DNA of 64,000 nucleotides from Chara braunii (taxonomy: Eukaryota > Streptophyta > Charophyceae > Charales > Characeae): positions 3,782,360 to 3,846,359 of the forward strand of contig BFEA01000028.1 in assembly GCA_003427395.1 (NCBI GenBank), read 5' to 3'. Position numbers and translations under genes: made by a program. Positions 21,301 through 33,636 of the stretch are shown piece by piece; positions within the stretch are counted from its first letter, which is position 1; the number at the start of each line of letters is the position of its first letter. The notes beneath the pieces are model-generated. The model had not been told where the DNA came from and did not search any database. It was given only the letters and a program-made list of their open reading frames with translations.

Positions 21301-23312
21301 CAACTGGAATAAGTCCAGTTTTTTTCTGCCTAAACAGTACATTTTGGAAGTGCAGTGGGGAATGGAGCGTGTCCCGGCAGAAACAGCGGAACGTTTTCTT
21401 GGAGTGCAGGTGGCACTGGGAGACTGTTCGTCATCCTAGGAGGTGATCTTGGCCGAAAGAGTCAAAAAACGGGTTCAGAGTTGGGGTAAAGTTTTCCACC
21501 TCTTCCTAATTGGCCGTGCTTTAGTGATAATGGCTTCTGCATTCTCCTTACTGTGATATGTAGCAACAGTTAGGAAACTCTCCCCTACTCTACTAAAGAC
21601 AATCAAGGCGGTGGCCAGGAGGTTTATCTGGAAGCCGGACAGCAAGGAGGAAGAAGGTTTCATTTGCAAAGTGGCTTGGGAAATGATCTGTACTCCGCGG
21701 GAGGAAGGTGGCTTATCCTTGATGGACCCATCAGCTCATAACACTTTTCTATTTGCTAGATGGGTGACCAGAGTGGCAGAGGCAGACTTGGGGTCTGATT
21801 GGGTGCTGCTAGCAGAGCGCCTACCATCCATAGATTGGAATCTTTCGCGAACTTCAGACGTCTGGGTCGCCATCATGGCCGAACCCTTCATGCGCAAACG
21901 CCTCACCTCTAAGTTTTGGCGAGATGTGTTAGCTGCTTGGAGGATGGCTATGCCCTCGTGGAGATTGCCTCCGACTTCCAAGACTGAGGTAAAACGTCAG
22001 CACCTGTTTGAAAATGAATGGATCTTAGACAAGTCAGACCAACCGTTCGCTCTCGGAAACAAGCCAGGTGAATTTGGCCTGAGCTGGCTCCGGAAGGGAG
22101 TCTCAACAGTGGGTGACTTATGGAACGAGGAAGTGAATCAGTGGGTACCAAGTACGAAACTGAAAGGGAAATTGGGTCAACTACTGAAGCAAGAAGAGAG
22201 GCTGGCACTTTTGAGAGCGGCAATCCCGGAAGACTGGAAACACCTTTTGGGCCCAGAGGGCATTGACCCCCCGGGGACATGGTTCCAATGGGACAATGGG
22301 GAACTGGGATGGTTTTGCAGACTGGAAAGTTGGTTTGACAATAACTCAGGTCGCTGCTGGTTGGAAACATACAGGCGCTCATCCTCCAATCAGTCGACGC
22401 TGGTAAGGGAAGGAATGCATTTCCAGTATGGCCTCAGCAATCTGGTTGAAGTAAGGGTGAAATTGAGGCCGCCTCCAAAAGAGGGTCTCTCAATGGTCCC
22501 CCAACTTATCGCAAATGGAACTCCTCTAAAGGACCTGAGAATAGACCCCGCGGTGTGGGGCTGGCAGGTGGGGGAGGAGAAAGTGGTGGGCCTGGAGAAC
22601 CTCAGTTCCAAGGTTGTAGTAGGAAAGAATCCCACCTCCCTATCTGTTCAAAAGAAAGTCGGTCAGCGCTGGAGCAGAGCGGTTCCGGAGCGGAATCCTC
22701 CTTCTGAGCAGGAGCTCTCTAGACTGTGGTCTCAGTTAAAAGCAATCCCTTCGCAAAAGCTGGCCTCGTTGCTTTGGCTCCAGTCTCACCTGGCAGTGCC
22801 GACCTCAAGTTGGTTATCAGACCGAGGTATGGAGATTCCCAAGCTCTGTGACAGATGCAAGGCAGGGGAGGAGACTTGGGATCACCTCTGGTGGGATTGC
22901 CTCAAGGAAGTGGTGGAGGTGGTGGGAGATGCATTGGCATCGGTTCAAGGGTCATACCAGCCTGCTGGGACAGAGATGGGTTTTGCTTGGGGCCGCTCCG
23001 GAGGGTAGCAGCACCTCCGAAGGCTGGGGATATATAGCCCAGGTGGGAAGAGCCATTATGTTGTGGCTCATTTGGTCAGACGGAAACAGTTTGAGATTTC
23101 AAGGCGAAAACCTGAATGAGATCCAAGCAGAGGCCACTTTCAGAACTATGCTTGCAACAACAGTCAGAGCGGACTGGTCACGCAGGGTGGTACAAAACGA
23201 TAAGACTTCAGGTATTAACTGGTTCAGGAAAACTTGGTGCTTGGGAAACAGGCTCTCCCACATCTCTTCGGAAGGGAAGCTGGTCATGTGCCAATGGATC
23301 GAGCCAGGGTAG
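21301..23312 (+). pseudogene. LINE copy B ORF2, C-terminal region with RT zinc-binding domain
   Basis: Sequence continues with a stop near 21437, then an open frame 21611-23008 starting in KAVARRFIWKPDSKEEEGF, a block typical of plant L1 ORF2 (FIW, then KVAWEMICTPREEGGLSL). Near the end lies the zf-RVT domain (LPKLC-type, here IPKLCDRCKAGEETWDHLWWDC), a Cys-His cluster that binds nucleic acid. A frameshift near 22990 moves the last 100 residues (IMLWLIWSDGNSLRFQG) to the frame ending at 23312. Confidence 0.85.
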
Positions 23313-23782
23313 AGTAGATGCGAGCTAGAGGGAGATTTTTGGGGATTTGTGGGTTACGGGAAGAGGGGTTAGTTCTTCGAGGGTTATCTAACTTGGTGAA
23401 CCAACTGCACTCGGTTCCAGTCGGTGGTCGCGGTAGACCACAAAGGGTAGGGAGGGTAGGAGAGCGCCTAGCTTGGCTAAGCGGAAAAAGGGTTCCTCTC
23501 GGTCGCTCTGGGCCGAGTTCAGACCGATATTAGGTCTGTGAAGAAGGACAGAGTAGGATTAGATAGTGATGTTTGTCCACTGGGTGAGGTAGGTTACAGT
23601 CCTCAGTTGATTGTGTGTAGCCATTTGAAGTCTTATAAGTCACTTGTAAATCTGTGTTCGGTACATGGAATGATTGAAATATGGTCGCTTAAACTAAACC
23701 GGCTGACGCTGTCGGGATAACTCCGGGTTGAATTATGAGGTCCCCGGCCTCTTTTACATTGATTGATAATGAATTGAAGCAT

Positions 23783-23808
23783 AAAAAAAAAAAAAAAAAA
23801 AAAAAAAA
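23783..23808 (+). other. Poly-A tail of LINE copy B
   Basis: 26 A at the 3' end of the element, followed by a second short A-run at 23816-23824. Confidence 0.85.
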
Positions 23809-23875
23809 GTGATGGAAAAAAAAAGGATAAAGACCCACGACTCACCAGATGTGTAAAATAAAAATGATCCAGTGG

Positions 23876-24252
23876 CCTAGCTCAGTTGGTAAGGCACGCA
23901 AGTGGCATTTAGGAGGTCTTGGGTTCAATCCCCATCGACCTCAAGCACCTTCCTGGGCAAGCTTGGTGCCCGCCACCTAGAGATATGTCGTTGGTCCCCC
24001 CGAGTGGCATTGAGCATAGATTGTTGATGTTCATAGGGGGAGGGGACCGGAGGGGAGGCACAGTGACTGGCCCATCGAAGAAGCTCGGTCCTGATGCTAC
24101 CAGCTGACCCCTGNCCNGTATCGCCCACCTGCTNTAGCAGGTATCGCACCTGCTGGTGGGTGCAGCTCCCGCATGTTCCCTCGTTGGAGGCTTGAGCACG
24201 GATGTGGCTGCTACGGGGTTCCTCGTAATACTATAATGACAATAAAAAAAAA
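23876..24252 (+). mobile_element. tRNA-derived SINE
   Basis: The head carries an internal RNA polymerase III promoter: A box TGGCCTAGCTCAGTTGG at about 23874-23890 and B box GGGTTCAATCCC about 45 bp on. The spacing and context are those of a tRNA D-arm and T-arm. A roughly 300-bp unrelated body follows, with its own inverted segment (CACCTGCT ... AGCAGGT), ending in AATAAAAAAAAAA near 24252. The acceptor stem does not pair well, so this is not a functional tRNA gene. It starts about 70 bp after the LINE tail. SINEs are mobilised by LINE machinery, and LINE B's family is a candidate partner. Confidence 0.75.
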
Positions 24253-24356
24253 AGGCTTGAAAGGCCATCCTGTCCAGATTTGACAGTTAATTGAATTGGT
24301 TGGGCTTAAAGGGAAAAAATAAAAATAAAAATAAATATTGTGCTAGAGTATGGAAA

Positions 24357-24630
24357 GATACTCGGATATTTTGTCTTTTCGACATGTAGCTCCAGATGTG
24401 GAGCCATTTGCAGCAATAATTCGAAAAATAAAGAAAAGTGAACCCACTTGTAGCACCCTCGCCTTCACCTTCGCCCCCCCCCCTCTCTCTCTCTCTCTCT
24501 CAGATACTCGGATATTTTGTCTTTTCGACATGTAGCTCCAGATGTGGAGCCATTTGCAGCAATAATTCGAAAAATAAAGAAAAGTGAACCCACTTGTAGC
24601 ACCCTCGCCTTCACCTTCNCCCCCCCCCCN

Positions 24631-24698
<68 letters not shown>

Positions 24699-24700
24699 NN
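24357..24700. repeat. 146-bp tandem duplication ending in C-run plus (CT)n
   Basis: The unit 24357-24502 is repeated essentially without change from 24503, and each copy ends in about ten C followed by (CT)n. The second CT tract is much longer and runs into N calls (24699-24748). Each unit contains a small hairpin, AGCTCCA paired with TGGAGCC. Confidence 0.92.
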
Positions 24701-24759
24701 NNTNCCACGCCACCANACGGACAACNCCTCCCCTTTGNNNNANNGGNAAATCTAGCAGC

Positions 24760-27700
24760 ATATCCCCACTTGCTCACAGCCTCACGGCCTCAACACTAGC
24801 GCAAAGGTGGGGCAAAAAGTTCCCAACCCTTAGCTATGACTGTCCTGCCCGAGATTCCCCTAGAATAGCAACGCCTCCTCTCAATTTTGCAGACCTCTAA
24901 TTCACTCTCCGACACTTTCCTTCTCCAGCACCAGCATCTCCTCCCAAGCTTCCTTAAGGTAGTGCAACATTTGACCAATACTTAAATGAGTAAGAGTTTT
25001 AACAACACTGCCAAAGTGTGAGGCAGCAGCGTGGAGTGTTGACTTTTATAGTGACTAGAGGGTGGTAGCCAGCCCTCTTGCCCACATGCAAGTTGAGCCC
25101 TTGATGTTAGGTAAGACCAAGGACCAATGCGGCAGCACCTCAACCACCCACTTAGGGAGGTTATTATTTTCAATTGCCTCCTTTTTTTTTTTTTTTTTTT
25201 TACCTCAGTTATCTCGGAATTTCACGAGATAAAAACTATCTCATAATTTTACGATAGTTGATAGTCTGCCATTTTTAAAATATGTTTTCTTTCCTTTTTC
25301 TATTTTTTTTTTGAAGAGCTACAACTCTTCAAAGTTTGTCATACCCTGCATTTTTTCTAGTTCAGGTACGTTGCAGAAATGGATGTACTTAGCCCTTCCT
25401 CCCATATGGCCCTTCAATTTTCAGGCCTAGTCTGAGTAGTCACAATCAGACCTGGGTGGGCTGCAGCTCGGGCATACTCATGGCCACATTCGCAACCGCT
25501 ACGGCGCTACCCCTTCCCCTTCCTTTTTTTTTTTTCCCCTCTTCCCTGTCCCTGCCCCTAACCCCTCACTTTTCCTACATGGGGCAACTCGCCGTTCAAA
25601 ACGAACGACCACCCTCCCCCTTAATCATCTCATAGAACCGAACTAGTGTCAGGCTCAACAGGGTCTTTTTCCTCACACGATGTACTTTCCACCGAAACGT
25701 GGAAGGATGTATTGCCATATATATTTTTATTATCTACGCCTGTTGGGGACTTTTCACTATTGTTGAACGGGCAACACTCCAAAGGCGGAAAAACACCTAA
25801 AAAGAAAAAGAAATAAAATTTATAAAAAATTTAGGTTACCAGAGTGGCCCGGGGGCACTTGCCCGACCGGGCAAAAAAAAATACAAATAAAAATAAATTA
25901 AATTAAATTTGGTGAAGAATTTTGATGTGAACCTGAGACAAAAGTTGTTCAGTTTATTTTTCTGCATAACATAGTTTGTTTTCGGAGTTTTTTTCTTTTT
26001 TTTTTTGTTGGGACCTTCCCTAGTCCTTGCACGGCCTGGCCACCCGGGACCCGAGCGGCCCGTCTGGTAGCCTAGCAAAAAATAGAAAAAATAAAAATAA
26101 AACGAACTTGGCCCTGCTAGCACTTTCCGGTGGTGCTCATTGAGGCACCATGACCTATTGAAATACAAGTCCGAACTCGATTCCACGCATCACGGGGTAT
26201 GGGCCACTCAAAGGACATAAGGACAAGCTACACTATTAAAAAAAAATGCAAAATGAGAATGAATCTTCTGCTATAATATGGAAAGATATGTCGCCATATC
26301 TTTGTCACCTTCCCACGAAATGACTTGCCAAATTAAATCCAGGAGGGAGGAACCAAAAAAAAAAAAAAAAAAAAAGAACTAAACTACATGGTTGTCCGTT
26401 TTCAGGAGCGCCTAACATAACCCTCTGAGAGTTACATCTCTCAATCTTTGAATCGCTCCGTCTGGTGTTTTTTTTCTTTTTCCCCTATTATTTTCCCGTT
26501 GGCTTATGACAACGACCTTCTTGCTGCTATCTCGTGGTTCTACCACGAACTATTGAAATGCAGACCTGGGTAAGATTCTAGAAGGATCGAACTTAACAAA
26601 AGGCAAAAACTTTCAACAATTTCTCGATTTTTGCGTGCCATCCTCACGAAGGCGTCATGCTAATTCTTCGCGTGGCCGATTTAGGTTTCGTGAACCAGAA
26701 GATCGTATTGTCCGAATTGACCAAGTCATACTCATTTCGACTCGGGCTGCTCCTCTTAAAAGGAGCTAGCCCAATTTTAAGGGATCTTATGTTTGATGTC
26801 TGCATCTTTGGCATGTGAGTCTGTTATCTTACCAGCAAGCTAACTTCTAGTACATGAATAGTAGGAGCAACTCTATATGAGGAGCTTGCCCTAGCTACTC
26901 CTATTTGTGGCACAACAGGCCTTGCCCCCTTGAGCCCGAGGCAGCAGGTGGGGCGCTCAACTTACTACCTGGGGTATCAACCCCGACCATCTCGCCGCTG
27001 GCTCTGGCTAGGCCGCGACAAAATATTGAGGCCAAGTACGAGCCCTTTTCTTACTAAGTCTACCCGTGGCCTCGATGAGGTCATACTTCCTACCGCACCA
27101 CCCTCGAATCCCGCGACTTATCAACCGCAAGATCAAACCCCGACCGCACAAATAAATGTTAGGTCCGAGAGTAACTCTCATGCTCCTTGGGCAATTACGG
27201 CCTCAACGAAGTTGCAATTTTTTTTCTTTTCCTGCTTGAGCCTTGCACGGCTTAACGGTTGTGTGTCCTTATTTCGAATAAGATAGGGTAAATTTTGCAT
27301 CCCAACGGCGGGTTTCGGGAGTCTTACGAGAGGCGAAACACAACCGGTTACACCACTAATCATCACCACTATGTTTTCGCACATCGCAAGCGTTTGGTCT
27401 TAGATAAGAAAAATTAACATTTTGGTCATAGGTTTGGTGTGGACAACTTTTAGGCAGACATGTCAATCTCATCAAGTCACTTAATTTAAAAAAAAAGGTC
27501 AGACAATGTATCACATTAAAAATCCCGAGTTGATACTCTTGTAAGAGTTTCTGCTCTGACACTGTACGTCGTATTCGTTCACATTTTGCGCGCTGTATTC
27601 CCTGCACTATGTTCGGAGGAAGAAGGTACGGCAAGGGACAAAATGCAATATCCTGTTCACCATGAAGTAGCTATGCTTACAGAGGTTTCTTATATAGCCT

Positions 27701-28328
27701 TAGGAGTAGTAATATGTAAGTAGCTATGCTAGCAGGGGACTCTTGTTATTAAACCACCAGTATATTTCCCCACTATTTTATAAAGGTGCCACTCGTTAAC
27801 AACTGCAACTTTCGAGGTCGGGTCTCGGTTGACTAGCTTTTCACCCCGAGCGCACGGGGTACCCCACCATGCCCAGAATGGCGCCCCGGGCGCCCGGTCG
27901 GGCAGCCCCTCCGAGCAGGCATCCGAGTGCCTCTCGCACCAAGGCAGAAAAAGCCTTTTTTTTTTGTTGTTGTAGCCCTATTCCAAACGTGCCAACTTTA
28001 TACTAGGCGATCAGTGTATTTTTTAGGGGGGTCCTGTAGACCCTGGTTGGCAGGTTTTTAATTTTGGGGGGATTCTGACCGTCAATCTGTATAGATCGAC
28101 GGTGTGCGCTGATACAGGATTCGAATTTGCCCCCTCATGCACCCAATCCCCCCCCCAACCCATAGAAACCAACATGCATGACAATAAAAAAAAAAATCGG
28201 ATTTGGGCACTACTCCCAAAATGCAGCAAGGTTTGGCGGTTAAAAAAAAAAAAAAAAACTTGGTGGTTTTTTCGCATGCTCGGTGTACCCCGGCAAAGTG
28301 CCTGACCGGGCGCCCTGGGAAAGCTAGG
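24760..28328. other. AT-rich region without recognisable genes
   Basis: Homopolymer-rich DNA (T-run at 25182-25200, A-runs near 26357 and 28235). Small hairpins such as GATATG/CATATC occur near 26285. GC-rich islands near 25845, 26030, 27850 and 28280 share words like GACCGGGC and TTGCACGGC. I find no domain in any frame. A TAGCTATGCTNGCAGRGG word at 27667 and 27720 recurs from 704-722. Confidence 0.5.
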
Positions 28329-28452
28329 CTGTTGATAAATTTCATCGGCAACCATTATCGCATTTCGGGCCTCCGAAACTTGCCGTGACGGGCAACTGGA
28401 ACTTTCGGAGGCCAAAAACACGGCAATGGTTAACGATGAAATTTATCAACAG
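28329..28452. repeat. 124-bp imperfect hairpin
   Basis: CTGTTGATAAATTTCATCG at 28329 is matched by its complement ending at 28452. The arms continue to complement for about 57 bp, with CCATT, GGCCTCCGAAA and scattered mismatches, around a loop of about 10 nt. Identity between arms is roughly 80%. It resembles a foldback MITE or a precursor-miRNA-like structure. Confidence 0.8.
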
Positions 28453-28616
28453 TGACCTGACCTCGACGAATCTCCGAAAGTTTGATGGAGGGCCTTAAGG
28501 TCAAACTATGGTCTGCGGATAACCCTCTTGGTCGACGACATAGGCATATTTGAGCGGGTTATATAATTCCTGTCGTCCCAATTTTCCAGTTTCATCAAAG
28601 AAATCCATATTCAGAA

Positions 28617-28919
28617 CTAGTTCTTTTTTAATCTGCGCTCGTATGCATATACAATATCAAGAGCAGTAGGTCCAAGTTCTTTCTTGCTAAACCGAGCTTC
28701 ATAAGAGGGTTGAGATTTAAACTTTACCTTGAACTGCTTTTGTGGCATTCCTCTGCCACCTGTAGAAAAGTATTCACGTTCAAGTAGCTTCTCAACTTCA
28801 TAGTCACCATCCTTTGGAGGAGGAAACATAAATGGTTTGTTGGGAAAATCATGTTCTTCTATATGGAAATAGCTTGAAGGCATGAAAGACAGGATATGTC
28901 TTGAGGTGTGGGGGTACAT
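28617..28919 (-). pseudogene. Chromodomain-like C-terminus of element 2 pol
   Basis: A 100-residue open frame. After KPFMFPPPKDG it reads DYEVEKLLEREYF, then QFKVKFKSQPSYEARFSKKE, which fits the three-strand plus helix pattern of a chromodomain (YEVEKIL, LVKW, EATWEPE). The Trp of the core strand is Phe here. Downstream, another short frame (to about 28493) encodes MDFFDETGKLGRQELYNPLK, not recognised. Confidence 0.6.
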
Positions 28920-29220
28920 CTAATTTTGTATGATGGTCCATCAGTATCCCCTATCACCTTGAGAATTTCCAGGGTCCATAATAGACAAGTAGCGGTTTTT
29001 GTGATACATTTTGTTTTAAGAAAAATTATTTAGACTTTGACTCGAACAAGATCTCCTTCTTTGAATTCAGATGGTCGACGATGTTTGTTAGCATGTTCAA
29101 TCATTTGTAGTTGTTTTTTTTTAAATATTTCCCTTGACTTTCTTTAAATTTTCTTCGTACAAAACTGTAAACTTTCATGGTCCCAGAGCTAGTTGTTGGA
29201 TTCGGTCTCGTATCAAAGCA

Positions 29221-29870
29221 TTAATGAGACGTCGCAACGTCCCTCGTTTGTGAAGTGCATTCGGTGTTCTGTCGATGACGATGTGAACACTGTTGTGCAC
29301 TTGCAATATTAGGCAAGTTCTCATCCCAATCAATCTGATCTGGCCGTACATACATTTGCAAAAGTTGTTGGCACAATCGATTCATTTGTTTTATTTGCCC
29401 ATTCATTTAAGGGTGTCTCCCTGACGACATTGTCAATCAGGTGTCATATACCTCCATCAACTTTTGTCACTATAGGCTTGTAAACGGTTCATCCCGATCA
29501 GAGACGATGATTTTTGAAAATCCATATTCCAAAACCCATCACATCTGAAACTTCTTGATAACAAGTTTCCTTATAGTTTCGGTAGGTAGAGGAATTAACA
29601 TAGCATATTTAGAGAATCATTGGACAATGACTATTACCTGACTTTTGTCATTCCTACTCTTGGTGAGACTCTTGAAATCGATCGAGATGAACTCGCCTGA
29701 CTCACTCGGAATAGATGGTGGTCTCGACTATCCCAATGGATTCTCATGTGAGGTCATTTTTTTCCATTCAAAGCGTTTTTCAACGTTAGCATACATCTTC
29801 TTGAATCTGAACCGTCCTTCAATGGCGTGACATTCCCCAACAATCATACTCTTAATTTGTTATTTGTGTG
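29221..29870 (-). pseudogene. Integrase of element 2
   Basis: Fragments in changing frames: SGEFISIDFKSLTKSRNDKS (first catalytic Asp region), KIIVSDRDEPF (second Asp) and MNGQIKQMNRLCQQLLQMYV, where QTDGQTERMN would be expected. Several in-frame stops separate them. Confidence 0.75.
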
Positions 29871-30059
29871 GAATGCAAAGTTTTTCTTCGGTTTTGTCAA
29901 CGGAGAAGAGTAAATCATCAGACATTCGATATTCAGGGAATAGTTCAAGTTCTTTTGGTAGGGTCTTCAATGATAAGACTATAAATTCGATTTGATCTTT
30001 CAATTCATTTGTAATATCGAGGTAAGAGATAATAGCTCAAAAGAAATCAGATCATCTTG

Positions 30060-30960
30060 ATAAAGCATCTGCAACAACTTTAGATATTCCTTTAAGAGTT
30101 TTCAATTTAAACTTAAATATCAATGAATGCAGACCATCTAACTAACTTGTTATATAGTCGAGGATGAGTCTTTACCCACTTCAAGGTAGAATGGTATGAG
30201 TAAATACTGAAGTGTCTCACGAGCAAGTAGTGTTTCCATATGTCTAGAGTTACAACTAAGGAGTACAATTTTATTTCATATGTGGAGTTAGCTACCTCAT
30301 CACACGGAAGACGCTTGGACATAAACTCAATAATCCGTCATCTTGTTGTAGCACTGCCCTAGACAGATGGAAGACGCTTGGACACAAACTCAATGAATCC
30401 GTGATCTTGTTGTGACCCTCCCCAATTCCTAGGACGCAATTTATAGTTCCTCTCTCACAATTTTTGTAGAACCATTCGCAGACGTTTTTTATGTTCCTTA
30501 AATGTTTTACTATACATGAGGATATCATCGAGATGCACTAGTACGAACTGATTCAACCATTGACGAAACAATTCATTCATAGACCTTTGAAAAATAATAG
30601 GTGTATTAGCCAATCCGAAATGCATAACCATAAACTTGTAGTGATCATACCTGGTTCATGAGGTTATTTTGTGTTGATTTCCAGGTGTCACCGCGATCTG
30701 GTGGTATCTCGACTTTAGATTAATTTTACTAAAATACTTGCGTCCCTGCAACTAATCCCGCAAGTCGTCAATGTGAGGAAGAGGTTCTGCGTTTTTCACA
30801 GTAATGAAATTCAGTTTTCGATAATCAATACAAAGTCTAAGTTCTCCTTCCTTTGGGGCACAAATAAGACAAAAGCACCGTTTGTGGAATCCATCATTTT
30901 TATGTAAGTTCTTGAAGTTGTTTCTTTAACGTTTTCAATTTCCTATGAGACATTCGATCG
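30060..30960 (-). pseudogene. Reverse transcriptase-RNase H of element 2
   Basis: RT: GRKYFSKINLKSRYHQIAV, FGLANTPIIFQRSMNELF, VLVHLDDILMYSKTFKEH. The catalytic motif reads HLDD where YLDD is usual. RNase H: SKRLPCDEVANSTYEIKLYS followed by IWKHYLLVRHFSIYSYH (30113-30322). Multiple stops and small indels interrupt the frame. Confidence 0.8.
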
Positions 30961-31451
30961 ATAGGTCCTTTGGGTATCTTACTTCCAATAATGATCTCGG
31001 TAGTGTGCTTGATAGCATATTCAGTTATCCCCGTAGGTTAAGTCTGCAAATCCTTATGCCAACTTCTTTTTCGTGACCATACTAAAAAAAACAGGAAGAC
31101 TCATGCAACAGAAATACGGTGATGAGTCAGAAATCATACTTACGAAACAATTTAATTGGTTTCAAGTTGAAATTTTCACCCCTTAGATTAACAATTTTAT
31201 CTTTGGATACGATATCCGGGTCGGCCTCGTCGTGTCAATCCATTCTCAGAATCAAGTCAAAGGGTAGATTCTTCTCTACGAGGAATGTTGCTTCATGCAA
31301 TATTCGTTTCCTCCCTTGGTTCGGAAATAACATTTAACACAACTAACATATTGAGAGATAGTGATCGTGCTTTTATCTGCAAGCACGGACGTGATATGTC
31401 GCGAAAGGTCCTCCACTGTCATTCCAAGATGCAATTTCTAAATTGACTTTT

Positions 31452-31634
31452 CTAAAATAGAAGACCGATTGACCCAGAATCTAATAAATCACCTACTCGT
31501 ATACGTGCAATCTCAACGTCAACAATCATCAATTCACCTTTAGATTTTGCTTTCTTAGTCCACGAACTTCTCAAAGCAGTCAATTTATTACCAAGTTCGT
31601 CAAGGGTATCGCTCACAGAGACAAAACATAACAC
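31452..31634 (-). pseudogene. Protease of element 2
   Basis: The open frame ends VDVEIARIRVGDLLDSGSIG, where LLDSGS is the retropepsin active site preceded by the usual hydrophobic strand. The second lobe is in broken frames at lower coordinates. Confidence 0.65.
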
Positions 31635-31639
31635 AATTT

Positions 31640-33090
31640 CAGGGTGTTCTTAGCGATGGGCCGAAGAATCATCCTCTGCCATGCGAGTTGGAGGGTTGAA
31701 AGTGGTTTCAAGCACCTTACATTTTTCTAAGCCCTCGAACTCAGTAGGAGCAGACACTACTCCTATTGGCTGGTCACTTTTGGGTTACGGATAAGGGGAC
31801 ACCATGCAATAATGTGTCATGAAATGCCACACTTCAGGCACTGTTCATTGTTCATTTTTTTCTACTATTCTTCCCTTGTCAAGTTTATTTTTTCCCAGGG
31901 TCTTCCGACTGCAATGCCGAGATGTTCCGGGAAGGAGTGTGGTCTATTCTTCTTACATTCACCTGAATTGGTGTCACCCTTGTTGCCCACCATGAAAGTG
32001 ACATTTCCTTTCCCAGACTCACTGCCACCGTTTGCTTCACCCTTAGCCTCATCGAGAGACCACTTTCCATGGTGTCGTCATCGTCGAAAACGACAAGGGT
32101 GTGATTATGTCTCTTCTGCCACCACATGATCCTCTTGCTATTTTTCAACTCCCTTGATGATCCACTTCATACAACAGATGCATATGTGCTATCATCTGCT
32201 CCCTCTGGAGCGCGAGGTCACCAAATTGCAAATAATTATATTTACTAGATTTTGCTTCAGCCACGAGCGATCCACCGATGGGCTCAGGCGATGCACGAAA
32301 GTATATGTATAAGACTTTATTATCCTGCAGGTTCAAATCGGGTACCTGCAACAGGCGATCCACTTCGCGGGACGAAACATCCACGATAGTCCAACGCCTT
32401 TAGATTATCGTTTTCAACTCATTAAAGGCTTTGTTAGTCGTCGTTTTGTCAAGGAATCTCTCCTTAATCTTTTGGAGAAATTTCATGAGTTTCATGGTAT
32501 TGGCCCACTCACCCATATCTTCACAACCAACAACATAAGCTTATGACAAAACTCATTCCTTTGCCACTTCAACCAAGCATGAGGTTGAGAAGGCGACTTG
32601 ACTTTCAGGTTCAACTGCGGCAGTTCCACAATATGTTTGGAGGTCAACAATCCAAAGCAACAAATGTCCCCCTCGCTTCCCATTGTACATAAAAGGAAGT
32701 TTCAATTTGATTTTTTTTTTTTCTCTTAAGGTGTTCCCGTTCTTCTTTCTTCGCAACTTTCTTATTGGAAGGCTCTTCCTTCGTCGCTGGTTCTTTAAGT
32801 TCTTTCCCAACGGTTTCAGGTTTTTTGGGCGTTTTCTTGGCTCCCTTCACAGCGTCTTACATTCACTTTTTATGGGTTTTTTTTTCTTATTTTCCCTTGA
32901 CTTCCTCCTCATGCACCACTTTGTTCTTAGTTTTTACCAGTTTTGTCATCATCTACAGTTCGGCGGTGACATTGTCGATCTTTATTTCTAAGCCATCATG
33001 TTTTGCAAAACGGCCGCAAACTCAACTTCTGAACCCTCCACATAAATTTGAAATCTTTGTCTAATTTCCTCCATTTTTTTTTTATTTTTT
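31640..33090 (-). pseudogene. Probable gag of element 2
   Basis: The clearest part is 32145-32384 (VPDLNLQDNKVLYIYFRASP, then QREQMIAHM), which resembles a gypsy gag core by position and composition. A Lys/Glu-rich region (32553-32850) precedes it. No zinc knuckle is identified. Confidence 0.45.
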
Positions 33091-33160
33091 TTTTTTTTCT
33101 TCTCCTTCTGATACGCTTCTTTCATTCTCAATCCACTTCCAATGCAGTCTAGAGTTGTCT
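33090..33160. repeat. T-rich low-complexity run
   Basis: Interrupted T runs in the leader of element 2. Confidence 0.7.
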
Positions 33161-33555
33161 GATAATGTCGTCCACAATTTTTTCAGTCAATTTTTCTTTT
33201 GTTTCAGATGTTTCTGCCTTCCCTTGTTCTCTTTTACCTTCCTTACATCTTCGCAAATTGTTCCGCAACAAAGTGATCGATAGTCATCCGCGCTCGATCG
33301 ATTACTTGCTGCACTCTTCCACTGGATTCCAATTGACTTACCGTGAGGGCACGGGTGCGCAGCCCGTAGTTCGTTTGTTGATGTGGTTCGGGAAGGGTAA
33401 GGTAGTGATTATGCGGTATGTATGTTTTGTTGTGTTCGCTATACACAACTCAAAGAGAGTATGTGTGGGGTCCCGGTTGGTGCTTTATTCACGATGTTCA
33501 TGGGATGCTGGACCCAGTTTCCAGCAGGTGGCGCTCCCCATCAATAGACAGGAGA

Positions 33556-33636
33556 ATGCGTGTGGGTGTGTATGTGAGTGTGAGTGTGTATGTGAGTGTG
33601 TGTGGGTGTGGGTGTGTGTGTGTGTGTGTGTGTGTG
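33556..33636. repeat. (TG)n microsatellite at gap edge
   Basis: GTGTGT with GTGAGT and GTGGGT variants runs into the N-gap. Confidence 0.95.

Larger units (their letters stand above)
19307..23808 (+). mobile_element. L1-type LINE copy B, 5' end in gap, 3' end with poly-A
   Basis: From the gap the copy runs through the end of ORF1, a spacer, ORF2 (endonuclease, RT, zinc-binding domain), a roughly 470-bp 3' UTR and an A-run at 23783-23808. Frame breaks at about 20225, 21100 and 22990 and stops near 21290 and 21437 make it inactive. About 200 residues between endonuclease and RT seem to be deleted. Confidence 0.88.

Noticed and set aside
23870-23945. Functional tRNA gene
   Set aside because: A and B boxes are present, but the acceptor stem does not pair and a SINE body with an A-tail follows.
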